A DNA stretch of 60,039 bases from Methanothrix harundinacea. GTDB lineage: Archaea; Halobacteriota; Methanosarcinia; Methanotrichales; Methanotrichaceae. Positions within the stretch are counted from its first letter, which is position 1; every line of letters starts with the position of its first letter. This document shows positions 18,009 to 26,169 of the stretch, in pieces. Location: positions 1 to 60,039 of the forward strand of contig DAQG01000088.1 of NCBI GenBank assembly GCA_002502785.1, given 5' to 3'. The notes under the pieces were generated by a model that worked only from the letters and a program-made list of their open reading frames with translations, had not been told where the DNA came from and searched no databases. The position numbers and the translations under genes are program-made.

Positions 18009-18315
18009 AACCTCGAACGCTCCTCAACCATAGAGGTGGTTCTCTCCTGTAATAAAACTCTCTGATACTTGGGCGATTCTCGGGTGCGAGACGAAAAATA
18101 TCATCACCGTAAGACCCTTTCGGCCATCGAGCTCTAAAAAACGGAACCGTAACAGGTAAAAGGCTGCACGTATAGCCAGATGCAATAGAGTCACCACGAC
18201 CGGTTGGCAGTAATCCGAATCAAACGCGCCCTCATCGGTCATCGGTCAAGGGCGGAATGATCCTGATAGATACCCACTTCGATTCGAGGGGTCGACCGGA
18301 CAGAGGGGATTGTAA
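18009..18315. promoter_or_regulatory. Divergent control region between RuBisCO and FBP aldolase/phosphatase
   Basis: About 300 bases separating two divergent carbon-metabolism genes. A minus-strand T/A-rich GTTTTATTAC near 18047-18057 could be the TATA box for RuBisCO. The FBP gene has a good Shine-Dalgarno, GAGGGG at 18303-18308. No clear RNA or repeat was found. Joint control of the two genes is plausible but not shown. Confidence 0.4.
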
Positions 18316-19428
18316 ATGAGCAAAATCACTATCAGCTTGATCAAGGCAGACGTCGGCGGATGGCCCGGACACGCCACCGTTCACCCCGCACTGAGAGAGA
18401 TCGCAGAGTCGGTACTGGCCCAGGAGAAGGCCGCCGGGAAGATCATAGACTTCAAGGTGATGGCGGTCGGCGACGACCTCCAGCTCCTGATGACACACCT
18501 TTTTGGAGAGGACAACGCCGAGATCCACGGCCTCGCCTGGGATGTCATGTGCAAGGCTACAGAAAAGGCCGAGGAGCTGAAGCTCTACGGCGCGGGCCAG
18601 GACCTCTTATGCGACGCCTTCTGCGGCAACATCAAGGGGATGGGACCGGGCGTCGCCGAGATGGAGTTTCACGAGCGTGTGGCTGAACCGGTCGTCGCTT
18701 TCATGATGGACAAGACCGAGCCCGGGGCCTTTAACCTGCCGATATTTAGGATATTTGCCGACCCCTTCAACACTGCAGGCCTCGTCATAGACCCCAACAT
18801 CCACCAGGGCTTCATCTTCGAGATCTGGGACATCATGGAGCACAAGAAAGTCCTTATGGAGTCTCCCGAAGAGATGTACGATATGCTGGCCCTGATCGGC
18901 GCCAAGAGCAGGTACGTCATCAAGAGGGTCTACCCCAAGCCTGGAAAGCTTCCCGAAGACGAGCCCGCCGCTGTCATCAGCACCGAGAAGCTCTACCAGA
19001 CCGCGGGAACCTACGTCGGAAAGGACGACCCAGTGGCCCTGGTGAGGGCCCAGTCAGGCCTTCCCGCCCTCGGTGAGGTCCTGGAGCCCTTCTCCCTAGG
19101 CCACCTTGTCAGCGGCTGGATGAGGGGAAGCCACAACGGTCCCCTGATGCCCTGCGCCTTCGAGGACGCTGTATGTACCAGGTTTGACGGACCGCCGCGG
19201 GTAATAGCGGCAGGATTCCAGATCGCAAAAGGTATGCTGATCGGTCCCGTCGACCTCTTCAGAGACCCTGCCTTCGACCTCACCAGGCAGAGGGTTCACG
19301 AGATCACCGACTACATGAGAAGGCACGGCCCCTTCGAGCCCCACAGGCTGCCGATGGAAGATATGGAATATACGACTTTACCCCATGTCCTCAAGACCCT
19401 GGGGGAGAGGTTCGAGGACACCGAGTAG
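18316..19428 (+). CDS. fbp: Bifunctional fructose-1,6-bisphosphate aldolase/phosphatase
   Basis: A 370-residue class V archaeal enzyme that joins dihydroxyacetone phosphate and glyceraldehyde-3-phosphate and then dephosphorylates the product to fructose-6-phosphate. This makes gluconeogenesis one-way. The signature start ITISLIKADVGGWPGH, the metal-binding acidic motifs (VGDD, AGQDLL) and the Schiff-base pair Tyr200/Lys203 in RYVIKRVYPK are present. The spacing matches Tyr229/Lys232 of the Thermoproteus enzyme. It is divergent from RuBisCO, whose product it ultimately consumes. Confidence 0.96.
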   Translation: MSKITISLIKADVGGWPGHATVHPALREIAESVLAQEKAAGKIIDFKVMAVGDDLQLLMTHLFGEDNAEIHGLAWDVMCKATEKAEELKLYGAGQDLLCDAFCGNIKGMGPGVAEMEFHERVAEPVVAFMMDKTEPGAFNLPIFRIFADPFNTAGLVIDPNIHQGFIFEIWDIMEHKKVLMESPEEMYDMLALIGAKSRYVIKRVYPKPGKLPEDEPAAVISTEKLYQTAGTYVGKDDPVALVRAQSGLPALGEVLEPFSLGHLVSGWMRGSHNGPLMPCAFEDAVCTRFDGPPRVIAAGFQIAKGMLIGPVDLFRDPAFDLTRQRVHEITDYMRRHGPFEPHRLPMEDMEYTTLPHVLKTLGERFEDTE

Positions 19429-19741
19429 GCGTTCGGCAGAGCGGGAGGCCATCGGACCGGCTCCCGCCCTAGACCTGATGAGGACTATTGCGGCTTTTGG
19501 CCACATCAACTGGCCTGAGCCCACCCCGAACTCTTTATTACGCCGACCCATCTTTTCTCCGCCAACCTGTATTTCCCCCCATCAGCTCATTCACCTCTCC
19601 GGGACCCGGACGAGAAATGATTAATAATTATGCGAACTAATTTTTAGATCATCCTGATCGGCGAAGATGGCCATCTCGTTTTGCCTTTCAGGAAGAAGAA
19701 GTTTGGACTTTGGTCGATCAAGATCGAGGTTGTGAGCTGGT
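19429..19741. other. Intergenic region upstream of the ferredoxin gene
   Basis: About 310 bases. An A/T-rich stretch near 19620-19635 (TTAATAATTATG) may be the TATA region for the downstream ferredoxin-AOR-kinase-aldolase genes. I see no gene or RNA. Confidence 0.4.
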
Positions 19742-20263
19742 TTGGAATCGTCCGCAAACCCCGACGAGTTGGAGACGGTGATAGGACCGATGAACATGGT
19801 CAAAGGCGAAGTCGAGGGCGAGTCGAAGAAGGACAAGCCCGAGGAAGCGAAGAGAAAGAGACGGAGATTGAAGGTCGCACACCCGGAAAGATGTATCGGA
19901 TGCCTCTCCTGCATGTTCGCCTGCAGCAGGATCAATACTGGCCGAGCATCCCTGGATAGAAGCGCCATAAAAGTCAAAACCCAGGGGGGCCTGGAGGGCG
20001 ACTTCGCCGTGGTGGTCTGCCACGCCTGCAAAGACCCACCCTGCGTTGCGGCCTGCCCCACAGGGGCTCTTGAGCAGAAGGAGGAAGGAAGGGTAGTCTT
20101 CCACAGGGACCTGTGCAAGGGATGTGGCGCTTGCGCCGACGCCTGCCTCATCAGGGCCATCACTCTCGACGCCGAGGGAAAGGCGGTCAAGTGCAAGCAC
20201 TGTGGGGCATGCGTCGCCTTCTGCCCCCACGGGGTCCTGGAACTTGAAGAGGTGGAAAATTGA
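19742..20263 (+). CDS. Four-cluster 4Fe-4S ferredoxin protein
   Basis: A 173-residue electron carrier with four Cys sets: CIGCLSCMFAC, CHACKDPPCVAACP, CKGCGACADAC and CKHCGACVAFCP. This is the pattern of electron-transfer subunits partnered with AOR or molybdopterin enzymes (YdhY/HycB-like). The N-terminal 45 residues are Lys/Glu-rich and unconserved-looking. The start is uncertain: TTG 19742 gives the longest form, while ATG 19790 or 19796 would remove only this charged tail. It lies 26 bases before the AOR-family gene and is very probably its electron acceptor. Confidence 0.88.
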   Translation: MESSANPDELETVIGPMNMVKGEVEGESKKDKPEEAKRKRRRLKVAHPERCIGCLSCMFACSRINTGRASLDRSAIKVKTQGGLEGDFAVVVCHACKDPPCVAACPTGALEQKEEGRVVFHRDLCKGCGACADACLIRAITLDAEGKAVKCKHCGACVAFCPHGVLELEEVEN

Positions 20264-20289
20264 AGGCCAGAGGAGGGAGGTGAAACCGG

Positions 20290-22023
20290 ATGCTAAGGAG
20301 AGTTCTTTACATCGATCTCGGCAAAAATGAGAGCTTTGTCGAGGAGAGGCACGACCTCTTTGAGGAATGGCTCGGCGGAACGGGGGTTGCGACCCAGCTC
20401 CTTCTGGAGGAGTGCCCCAAGGGTGCCGACCCCCTATCACCGGAGGCTCCGATAATATTCAGCATCGGGCCATTAAACGCCCTCTTTCCGGCGATGACCA
20501 AAACCGTCGCCACCTTCAAGTCGCCCCTGAACGACGAGCTGGGTGAGTCCTACGCTGGCGGGAGGCTCGCCATGGCCATGAGGTTTGCGGGCCACGAGTC
20601 GATAGTCATCAGGGGCGCGGCCGAAAGTCCATGCTACATCTCCATCAGAAACGACGATGTGAAGATCAAGGACGCCACGTCGATATGGGGGATTCCAGCC
20701 ACCGTAGTCGGGTACATCCTGCGCGACGTCGAGACCGGTGTCGGGCGAAGGAGCATCATAAGGATCGGGCCTGCTGGGGAGAGGCGGGTCAAGTACGCAG
20801 GGGTCGTGGCCGACACCTACAGGCACTTCGGAAGGCTCGGCCTGGGTGCCGCGTTCGGGTCGAAAAACCTGAAGGCGATCGTCATCTCGGGAACCGAGGA
20901 CGTCGAGCTTCCAGACCCCAAGAGGTACAGGAAGATCTACAACAAGCTCTACAGGACCGTCGTCCAGACCGACGCCATGGAGAAGTATCACGACATCGGA
21001 ACCCCCATCAACATCAACGTCCTAAACCAGCTGAAGGGGCTTCCAACCCGAAACTTCCAAGAGAGCAGCTTTGAGGATGCTGAGAAAATCAGCGGTGAAG
21101 TTCTCGCCGACAACTACCTCTTCCGGAGGGTATCCTGCGCCCACTGCCCCATCGGCTGCATCCACATCGGGATGCTCAAGACCTCCTTCTCCCGTCAGCA
21201 CGAGTTTGAGATCAGGAAGATATCTTACGACTTCGAGCTGATCTACGCTCTCGGATCGAACCTGGGCGTCTCCTCCCCCGAAGGGATGCTGGAGCTTATC
21301 GAGGCCTGCGAGCGACAGGGGCTTGACGCCATCAGCACAGGAGTCGTCCTGGCTTGGGCGACGGAGGCCTTAGACCGGGGGCTCATAAACTTGGAGGATA
21401 CATCGGGCATACCACTTCAGTGGAACGACGTCGATGGCTACCTGAAGGCGATAGATAACATAGTCAAGATGCCAAACGAGTTCTACTCGGCCTTGGCCGA
21501 GGGGGTTGAGCAAGCCTCGGAAAAGTACGGTGGCCAGGAGTTCGCCATGGCCCTCGGTAAAAACGAGGTTCCCGGCTACCACACGGGTCCCGCCTCCATC
21601 GTCGGCCTCACCGTGGGGGTGAGGCACTCCCACCTGGACAACGCCGGATACAGCATCGACCAGAAGGCCGCGAAGAAAAATCTGAGCCCCGAGGAGATGG
21701 TCGACGCCATAATCAAGGAGGACGACTCAAGAGGCGTCTATAACTCTCTCGTGGGCTGCCTCTTTGCAAGAGGTGTCTACTCCACCGAGAACATAATTGA
21801 GGCTCTGGGATCGGTGGGGATCGAGAAGACCGAGGAGGAGCTGGAGATTCTCGGCCGAAAGATCTTCGATGAGAAGTACAGGTTCAAGAGGCGCGAGGGC
21901 TTCGACCTGGAGAAGTCGAGGATACCCCACAGGTTCTACGAGACCGTCTCCACCATGGGGATGGTCGATCCCGAGACGATCGAGACGATGATGGAGATAT
22001 ACCGAAAGCGGAGAGGATGGTGA
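20290..22023 (+). CDS. Aldehyde:ferredoxin oxidoreductase family enzyme (tungsten)
   Basis: A 577-residue tungstopterin enzyme that oxidises an aldehyde to an acid with ferredoxin as acceptor. Visible marks are the N-terminal pterin-binding region (LYIDLGKN, WLGGTGVATQ), GRLGLGAAFGSKNLKAI, the cluster motif CAHCPIGC with a fourth Cys late in VGCLFARG, and YALGSNLGV. Subfamily is uncertain: it could be a YdhV-like AOR or a glyceraldehyde-3-phosphate:ferredoxin oxidoreductase (GAPOR). Its neighbours (kinase and aldolase of fructose phosphates) make the GAPOR-like role attractive. Substrate assignment is inference. Confidence 0.9.
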   Translation: MLRRVLYIDLGKNESFVEERHDLFEEWLGGTGVATQLLLEECPKGADPLSPEAPIIFSIGPLNALFPAMTKTVATFKSPLNDELGESYAGGRLAMAMRFAGHESIVIRGAAESPCYISIRNDDVKIKDATSIWGIPATVVGYILRDVETGVGRRSIIRIGPAGERRVKYAGVVADTYRHFGRLGLGAAFGSKNLKAIVISGTEDVELPDPKRYRKIYNKLYRTVVQTDAMEKYHDIGTPININVLNQLKGLPTRNFQESSFEDAEKISGEVLADNYLFRRVSCAHCPIGCIHIGMLKTSFSRQHEFEIRKISYDFELIYALGSNLGVSSPEGMLELIEACERQGLDAISTGVVLAWATEALDRGLINLEDTSGIPLQWNDVDGYLKAIDNIVKMPNEFYSALAEGVEQASEKYGGQEFAMALGKNEVPGYHTGPASIVGLTVGVRHSHLDNAGYSIDQKAAKKNLSPEEMVDAIIKEDDSRGVYNSLVGCLFARGVYSTENIIEALGSVGIEKTEEELEILGRKIFDEKYRFKRREGFDLEKSRIPHRFYETVSTMGMVDPETIETMMEIYRKRRGW

Positions 22024-22125
22024 CCGATGGAGGAAGCTTGCACCATTCCCACGCCATTGCTCTGCGAAGCTAATATGTGAAGACCAAAAATTCCATTGCG
22101 CAATCCAAATACGGCGGCTTCATGC

Positions 22126-23061
22126 ATGATTTACACAATAACTCTCAACCCAGCCCTCGACCGTACCCTCTGGATCAACGAGATCAAAGAGGACGTATCA
22201 AACCGGATCATAAGAGAGGAGAGCTACGCCGGAGGCAAGGGGATCGACGTATCCAAGGTCCTGACCGCCCTGGGAGTCTCGAACCGGGCCCTCGGCTTCA
22301 TAGCCGGTTTTGCGGGACGGCAGCTGGAGGCCCAGCTGATCAGGGACGGAACCCAGTGTGACTTCATCCCGGTCTCCGGCGAGACGAGAATCAACGTCAT
22401 CATCCACGAGATGAGCACAGGAAAGCAGATCATCCTCAACTCCTCGGGTCCCGAGGTCAAGCCCTTCGAGCTGATAGAGATCACCGACATCGTAAAAGGG
22501 CTTGAGGAGCCCGAGTTCATAAGCATCGGAGGAAGCCTTCCGCCGGGAGCCCACCCCGAGATCTATAGAAAGATCATCGAGACGGCAAAGCTTCGGGGAG
22601 CAAAGGTGGTACTGGACGTCGACCGGGAGGCGCTCAAGATCGGAATCCAGGGTAAGCCCGACATAATCAAACCGAACATCCACGAGCTGAGCCATCTTGT
22701 GGGAAGAAAGCTTGAGAAGAGGGATGAGATCCTGGAGGCGGCCCGCGAGCTAAACAGAAGGGGAGTCGGAATAGTCCTCGTCTCCATGGGGCCGAGGGGT
22801 ATCCTCCTGGTCTCGGATGGAAAGGTCTACCAGGCGGTTCCACCGAAGGTCGAGGTGGTGAACACCATCGGGGCCGGAGACTCCTCGGTGGCGGGGTTCA
22901 TCTACGGCATGGCGTCGGGAAAGGACCTCAAAGAATCCCTGATCTACGCCACCGCCTCGGGGACGGCGACGACCCTCCGGCGCGGGACTGCCCTCGCCCA
23001 GAAAGAGGACGTCGATAGAATCGCGCCCCAGGTGGAGCTGGAAACGATCTCGGAAGAGTGA
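22126..23061 (+). CDS. PfkB-family sugar-phosphate kinase (1-phosphofructokinase type)
   Basis: A 311-residue ribokinase-fold kinase. MIYTITLNPALDRTLWI at the N-terminus is the hallmark of the FruK/LacC branch, which phosphorylates fructose-1-phosphate, tagatose-6-phosphate or fructose-6-phosphate. The PfkB signatures YAGGKGIDVSKVL and NTIGAGDSSVAGF (catalytic Asp) are intact. I chose ATG 22126 because it gives the family N-terminus. The frame opens 30 bases earlier with unrelated residues. It is followed by an aldolase 9 bases later, so its product is probably a ketose bisphosphate. Confidence 0.92.
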   Translation: MIYTITLNPALDRTLWINEIKEDVSNRIIREESYAGGKGIDVSKVLTALGVSNRALGFIAGFAGRQLEAQLIRDGTQCDFIPVSGETRINVIIHEMSTGKQIILNSSGPEVKPFELIEITDIVKGLEEPEFISIGGSLPPGAHPEIYRKIIETAKLRGAKVVLDVDREALKIGIQGKPDIIKPNIHELSHLVGRKLEKRDEILEAARELNRRGVGIVLVSMGPRGILLVSDGKVYQAVPPKVEVVNTIGAGDSSVAGFIYGMASGKDLKESLIYATASGTATTLRRGTALAQKEDVDRIAPQVELETISEE

Positions 23062-23070
23062 GAACTAGGA

Positions 23071-24006
23071 GTGAGGACCGTGACCATCAGAATAGGACCA
23101 GAAGACGTTTTGGTGCCCCTGGACGTTCCGCCCGAGAGGCGCGACGAGTACGTCGACAACTACCTCAAGATCACGAAAGAGAGCGACCGGCTGATGCTCT
23201 TTGCCGGCGACCAGAAGGTAGAGCACCTGAACAAGGACTTCTACGGCACCGGCATCAGCCCCGATGACGGCGATCCCGAGCACCTCTTCAGGATAGCGAA
23301 AAAAGGAAAAATCGGCGTCTTCGCCGCCCAGCTGGGCCTCATCGCGAGGTACGGGATGGACTACCCGGACCTTCCCTACCTCGCGAAGTTGAACTCAAAG
23401 ACCGACCTTGTGAAGGCCGACCAGATGGACCCCATCAGCAGCCAGCTGATCGAGGTCGACCAGGTGGCAGACTTCGCCGATGATAGCGCGCTTGAGATCC
23501 TCGGGGTTGGCTACACGATATACCTGGGAAGCGAGCGAGAATCCGAGATGCTCCGGGAGGCGGCCCAGATCGTTTATCGGGCACACGGCCAGGGCCTCGT
23601 CACAGTCCTCTGGATCTACCCGAGGGGGAAAGCCGTCAAAGATGAGAAGGACCCCCACCTGATCGCGGGGGCGACCGGTGTGGCCGCGGTCCTGGGATCG
23701 GACTTCGTCAAGGTCAACTACCCCAAAAAGGAGGGCGAGAGGTCCGAGGAGATTTTTAAGGAGGCGGTGGCGGCCGCCGGCAGGACGAAGGTCGTCTGCG
23801 CCGGGGGCGCAAGCCGCGACCCGAAGTCCTTCCTCCAGCAGCTCCACGACCAGATCCACATAAGCGGCGCTGCGGGCAACGCCACCGGCAGGAACATCCA
23901 CCAGAAGCCCCTCGAGGAGGCGGCGAGGATGTGCGACGCCATCAGCGCCATCACCCTCGACGACGCCACCGTCGAAGAGGCTCTGAGGATATACGAGGGG
24001 AAATGA
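23071..24006 (+). CDS. Class I fructose-bisphosphate aldolase (archaeal type)
   Basis: A 311-residue aldolase of the DhnA/FbaB family. The Schiff-base lysine is Lys214 in SDFVKVNYPKK, and the phosphate-binding CAGGASRD and ISGAAGNATGRNI segments follow. It cleaves or makes fructose-1,6-bisphosphate. The starting GTG has GGAG close upstream and overlaps no neighbour. A related family (ADH synthase, for aromatic amino acids) is possible, but the NATGRNIHQ end and the adjacent kinase favour aldolase. It is surprising beside the bifunctional FBP enzyme, which already supplies an aldolase for the upward direction. Confidence 0.9.
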   Translation: MRTVTIRIGPEDVLVPLDVPPERRDEYVDNYLKITKESDRLMLFAGDQKVEHLNKDFYGTGISPDDGDPEHLFRIAKKGKIGVFAAQLGLIARYGMDYPDLPYLAKLNSKTDLVKADQMDPISSQLIEVDQVADFADDSALEILGVGYTIYLGSERESEMLREAAQIVYRAHGQGLVTVLWIYPRGKAVKDEKDPHLIAGATGVAAVLGSDFVKVNYPKKEGERSEEIFKEAVAAAGRTKVVCAGGASRDPKSFLQQLHDQIHISGAAGNATGRNIHQKPLEEAARMCDAISAITLDDATVEEALRIYEGK

Positions 24007-24137
24007 AGGACTAATCGAGAAATATGGGGGCGCGAAGGGGTTTTAACAAGGATTTATTTTTCTGTCGGGTCAGATCTCCTTCCCCCCACACACGTATAAC
24101 TAAATTTATGGATCTTTCCGGAATTACAGCCCTTCAT

Positions 24138-24147
24138 TTAACGTTAA
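24138..24147. promoter_or_regulatory. Palindrome upstream of the RxxxxH gene pair
   Basis: A perfect palindrome TTAACGTTAA, 63 bases before the first paralogue start. It lies inside an AT-rich 200-base intergenic region that also holds TATA-like stretches (around 24094-24107 and 24155-24165). It may be an operator. This is inference from symmetry and position. Confidence 0.35.
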
Positions 24148-24209
24148 GGGGAAATTAGATATAGATTCTGTGATTAATAACCATTAAACGGTGAGAGGAG
24201 ATCACGAAA

Positions 24210-24917
24210 TTGAACTCTAAATGGGAGGTTGTGTTTACCTTTCCAAAGCCTATCGAAGAGAATAGCGCCAAAGATATAGAATATATCAAATTTCAGAAAG
24301 AAGATGAACGTGATGGAAAGATAATCTTGAGCGGTTTTTCGGTCATCACACCCACCTTATGTAGAGATGAAGCAGAGTTATATGCTAAGGAAAAAGCAAA
24401 TAGAATTTTAGATTACATGTCGGCAATTCATGGAGTTCCAATCAAATGTAGTTTGAATAGTATTGGAGAATTTCGACCCCCCGGCGAACTGAGAACTAGA
24501 GAGACTTATGTAAAAATAAACTCGAATGTAAATAAGCCATGTTATGTAGATTTTACTGAACTTCGACGAATAATAACTGGTCAGAATTTACAACTTATGA
24601 GGCAATTATCTCATTACAGGAGAGGGCTGGAAGCTGAAGATGACACTGTCGCCCAAATACGAGAATATTACATGGTTGTTGAGGATGAATACGATGACCC
24701 TAATCACGATTTCATAAAGACTCACTCCCATATCCGTCATTTTGTTAGCCATTTTGAGCTCCCAAAACCGAATGCGAAAAAGAAAGCAGAGACGTCTTAC
24801 GGTCAGAACTACAATGATTTATCCGACCCTAAAATATCAATTCTTCTAAAGAAGGACCTAGTTGCGATAAAAGAGAAGGCGCGAGATATTATAATAAGTA
24901 AGACATCTAAAGAATAG
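24210..24917 (+). CDS. RxxxxH (HEPN-like) protein, paralogue 1
   Basis: A 235-residue protein of unknown function with a TTG start and GAGAGGAG upstream. It shares its architecture with the next gene: an N-terminal domain of about 120 residues ending near GVPIK, then conserved LMRQLSHYRRGLEA, REYYMVVEDEY, and IRHFVSHFEL. The last holds Arg176 and His181 as RxxxxH, the spacing seen in HEPN RNase or ligand-binding domains. No TM segment is seen. Codons are AT-rich against the genome. A HEPN assignment rests on this motif only. It ends with a 50-residue Lys-rich helix-like tail. Confidence 0.7.
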   Translation: MNSKWEVVFTFPKPIEENSAKDIEYIKFQKEDERDGKIILSGFSVITPTLCRDEAELYAKEKANRILDYMSAIHGVPIKCSLNSIGEFRPPGELRTRETYVKINSNVNKPCYVDFTELRRIITGQNLQLMRQLSHYRRGLEAEDDTVAQIREYYMVVEDEYDDPNHDFIKTHSHIRHFVSHFELPKPNAKKKAETSYGQNYNDLSDPKISILLKKDLVAIKEKARDIIISKTSKE

Positions 24918-24930
24918 AGAGAGGAATTAT

Positions 24931-26013
24931 ATGAAATGGGAAATGAACTACTCTTTAAACTATGCGCTTACCGAGCGGAGTATAGTCGGATTCGAAAAGA
25001 TAGACGATATCGAGTTCGTTATAAATCGATCTGAAGATGGCCATAAACTAGCGGGTTTTAAAATACATGTAAATGCACTGGCGGAAGACGATGCTAAAAC
25101 CGTAGCTCAATTACAAGCTAACATAATTTTTGATTATTTAACTGGAATACACGGTTACCCAATAAAAGGGCATTTAGATAACTTTATAAAATCTGATGGA
25201 AGAATAGCGGTCGAAAACGATATCACACTTCGATGGAATGCGTATACAAGTGAGGATATAGACTTAAGCTCCATTGAGGATATATTAAATGGAGAAGATA
25301 TTCGTTTAATGAGACAGTTATCGCATTATCGAGCAGGTTTAAGCGCATCAAAAGACTTGGTTACGCAAGTACGAGAGTTTTATATGATCGTTGAGGATGA
25401 ATACGGTGATGAGACACATGAAAAGCATGATTTTATAAACAAATATAAATATGTTCGGGCACTTGTAAGTCATGCGCAAATCGATGATCAGGAGACAATA
25501 GACCACTTTGAAGATAGAGGATTTGATATTAATAAGAGTTGGTTTATGCGCGTAGAAGATTTAAAGAGCCCCATCAGCCTTGCAGTAAGTCTTAGGAATG
25601 CTAAAAAACCACAATATCGCCATATTCGGAATAAATTGTCCTCTGAGCTACAACAACTTTTAGATGAATATGACGAATCTAGTCCGATGTCCAAAAAGTT
25701 TCAAGATACATTAATTAAAGATATAAATAAGATCATCCAGGGACCTAATATCTACGATGGGAAAATTTTTAAGAGAATAAAATTAACCCCAAAAACAGAA
25801 AAGCTAATTGAACAAAATCCTAAAGGGGAAGACCTTCTTCGTCTAAATCGATTGTTATTAGAATTTATTTATCGAGCGGAAATAGCGAAAAGCAGAAAGA
25901 ATTATTTTTATCCAAATAATCCAAAAGATATAGAAATAATTAAAAGAGATTTGGGTTCAATAAAGACCGAAGCTGGACAGATTATACGCAAAAAAGTTGG
26001 TGATTCATCCTGA
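24931..26013 (+). CDS. RxxxxH (HEPN-like) protein, paralogue 2
   Basis: A 360-residue protein starting 13 bases after paralogue 1. The first 185 residues align with it throughout: GIHGYPIKG, RLMRQLSHYRAGLSA, REFYMIVEDEY and VRALVSHAQI. Arg176 and His181 fall at exactly the same positions as in paralogue 1. The extra C-terminal 170 residues are helical and charged, with no recognised motif. The pair arose by duplication followed by divergence. It is AT-rich like its partner, which suggests recent acquisition as a unit. Function is unknown. A nucleic-acid or nucleotide-linked stress or defence role is possible. Confidence 0.72.
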   Translation: MKWEMNYSLNYALTERSIVGFEKIDDIEFVINRSEDGHKLAGFKIHVNALAEDDAKTVAQLQANIIFDYLTGIHGYPIKGHLDNFIKSDGRIAVENDITLRWNAYTSEDIDLSSIEDILNGEDIRLMRQLSHYRAGLSASKDLVTQVREFYMIVEDEYGDETHEKHDFINKYKYVRALVSHAQIDDQETIDHFEDRGFDINKSWFMRVEDLKSPISLAVSLRNAKKPQYRHIRNKLSSELQQLLDEYDESSPMSKKFQDTLIKDINKIIQGPNIYDGKIFKRIKLTPKTEKLIEQNPKGEDLLRLNRLLLEFIYRAEIAKSRKNYFYPNNPKDIEIIKRDLGSIKTEAGQIIRKKVGDSS

Positions 26014-26169
26014 GATCGTTACTGCTAAGGTCAGATCATTTATCTGCCGAACGACAGCAGTTTTGGATGGGTTAGTGCCAGTTCTCGAAATGTCCCATTA
26101 ATATAAACGGCCAGGAAACTCTGAATTAGCCCAGAATATATCCAGAAAGAATCAGGAGCTATCATAATC

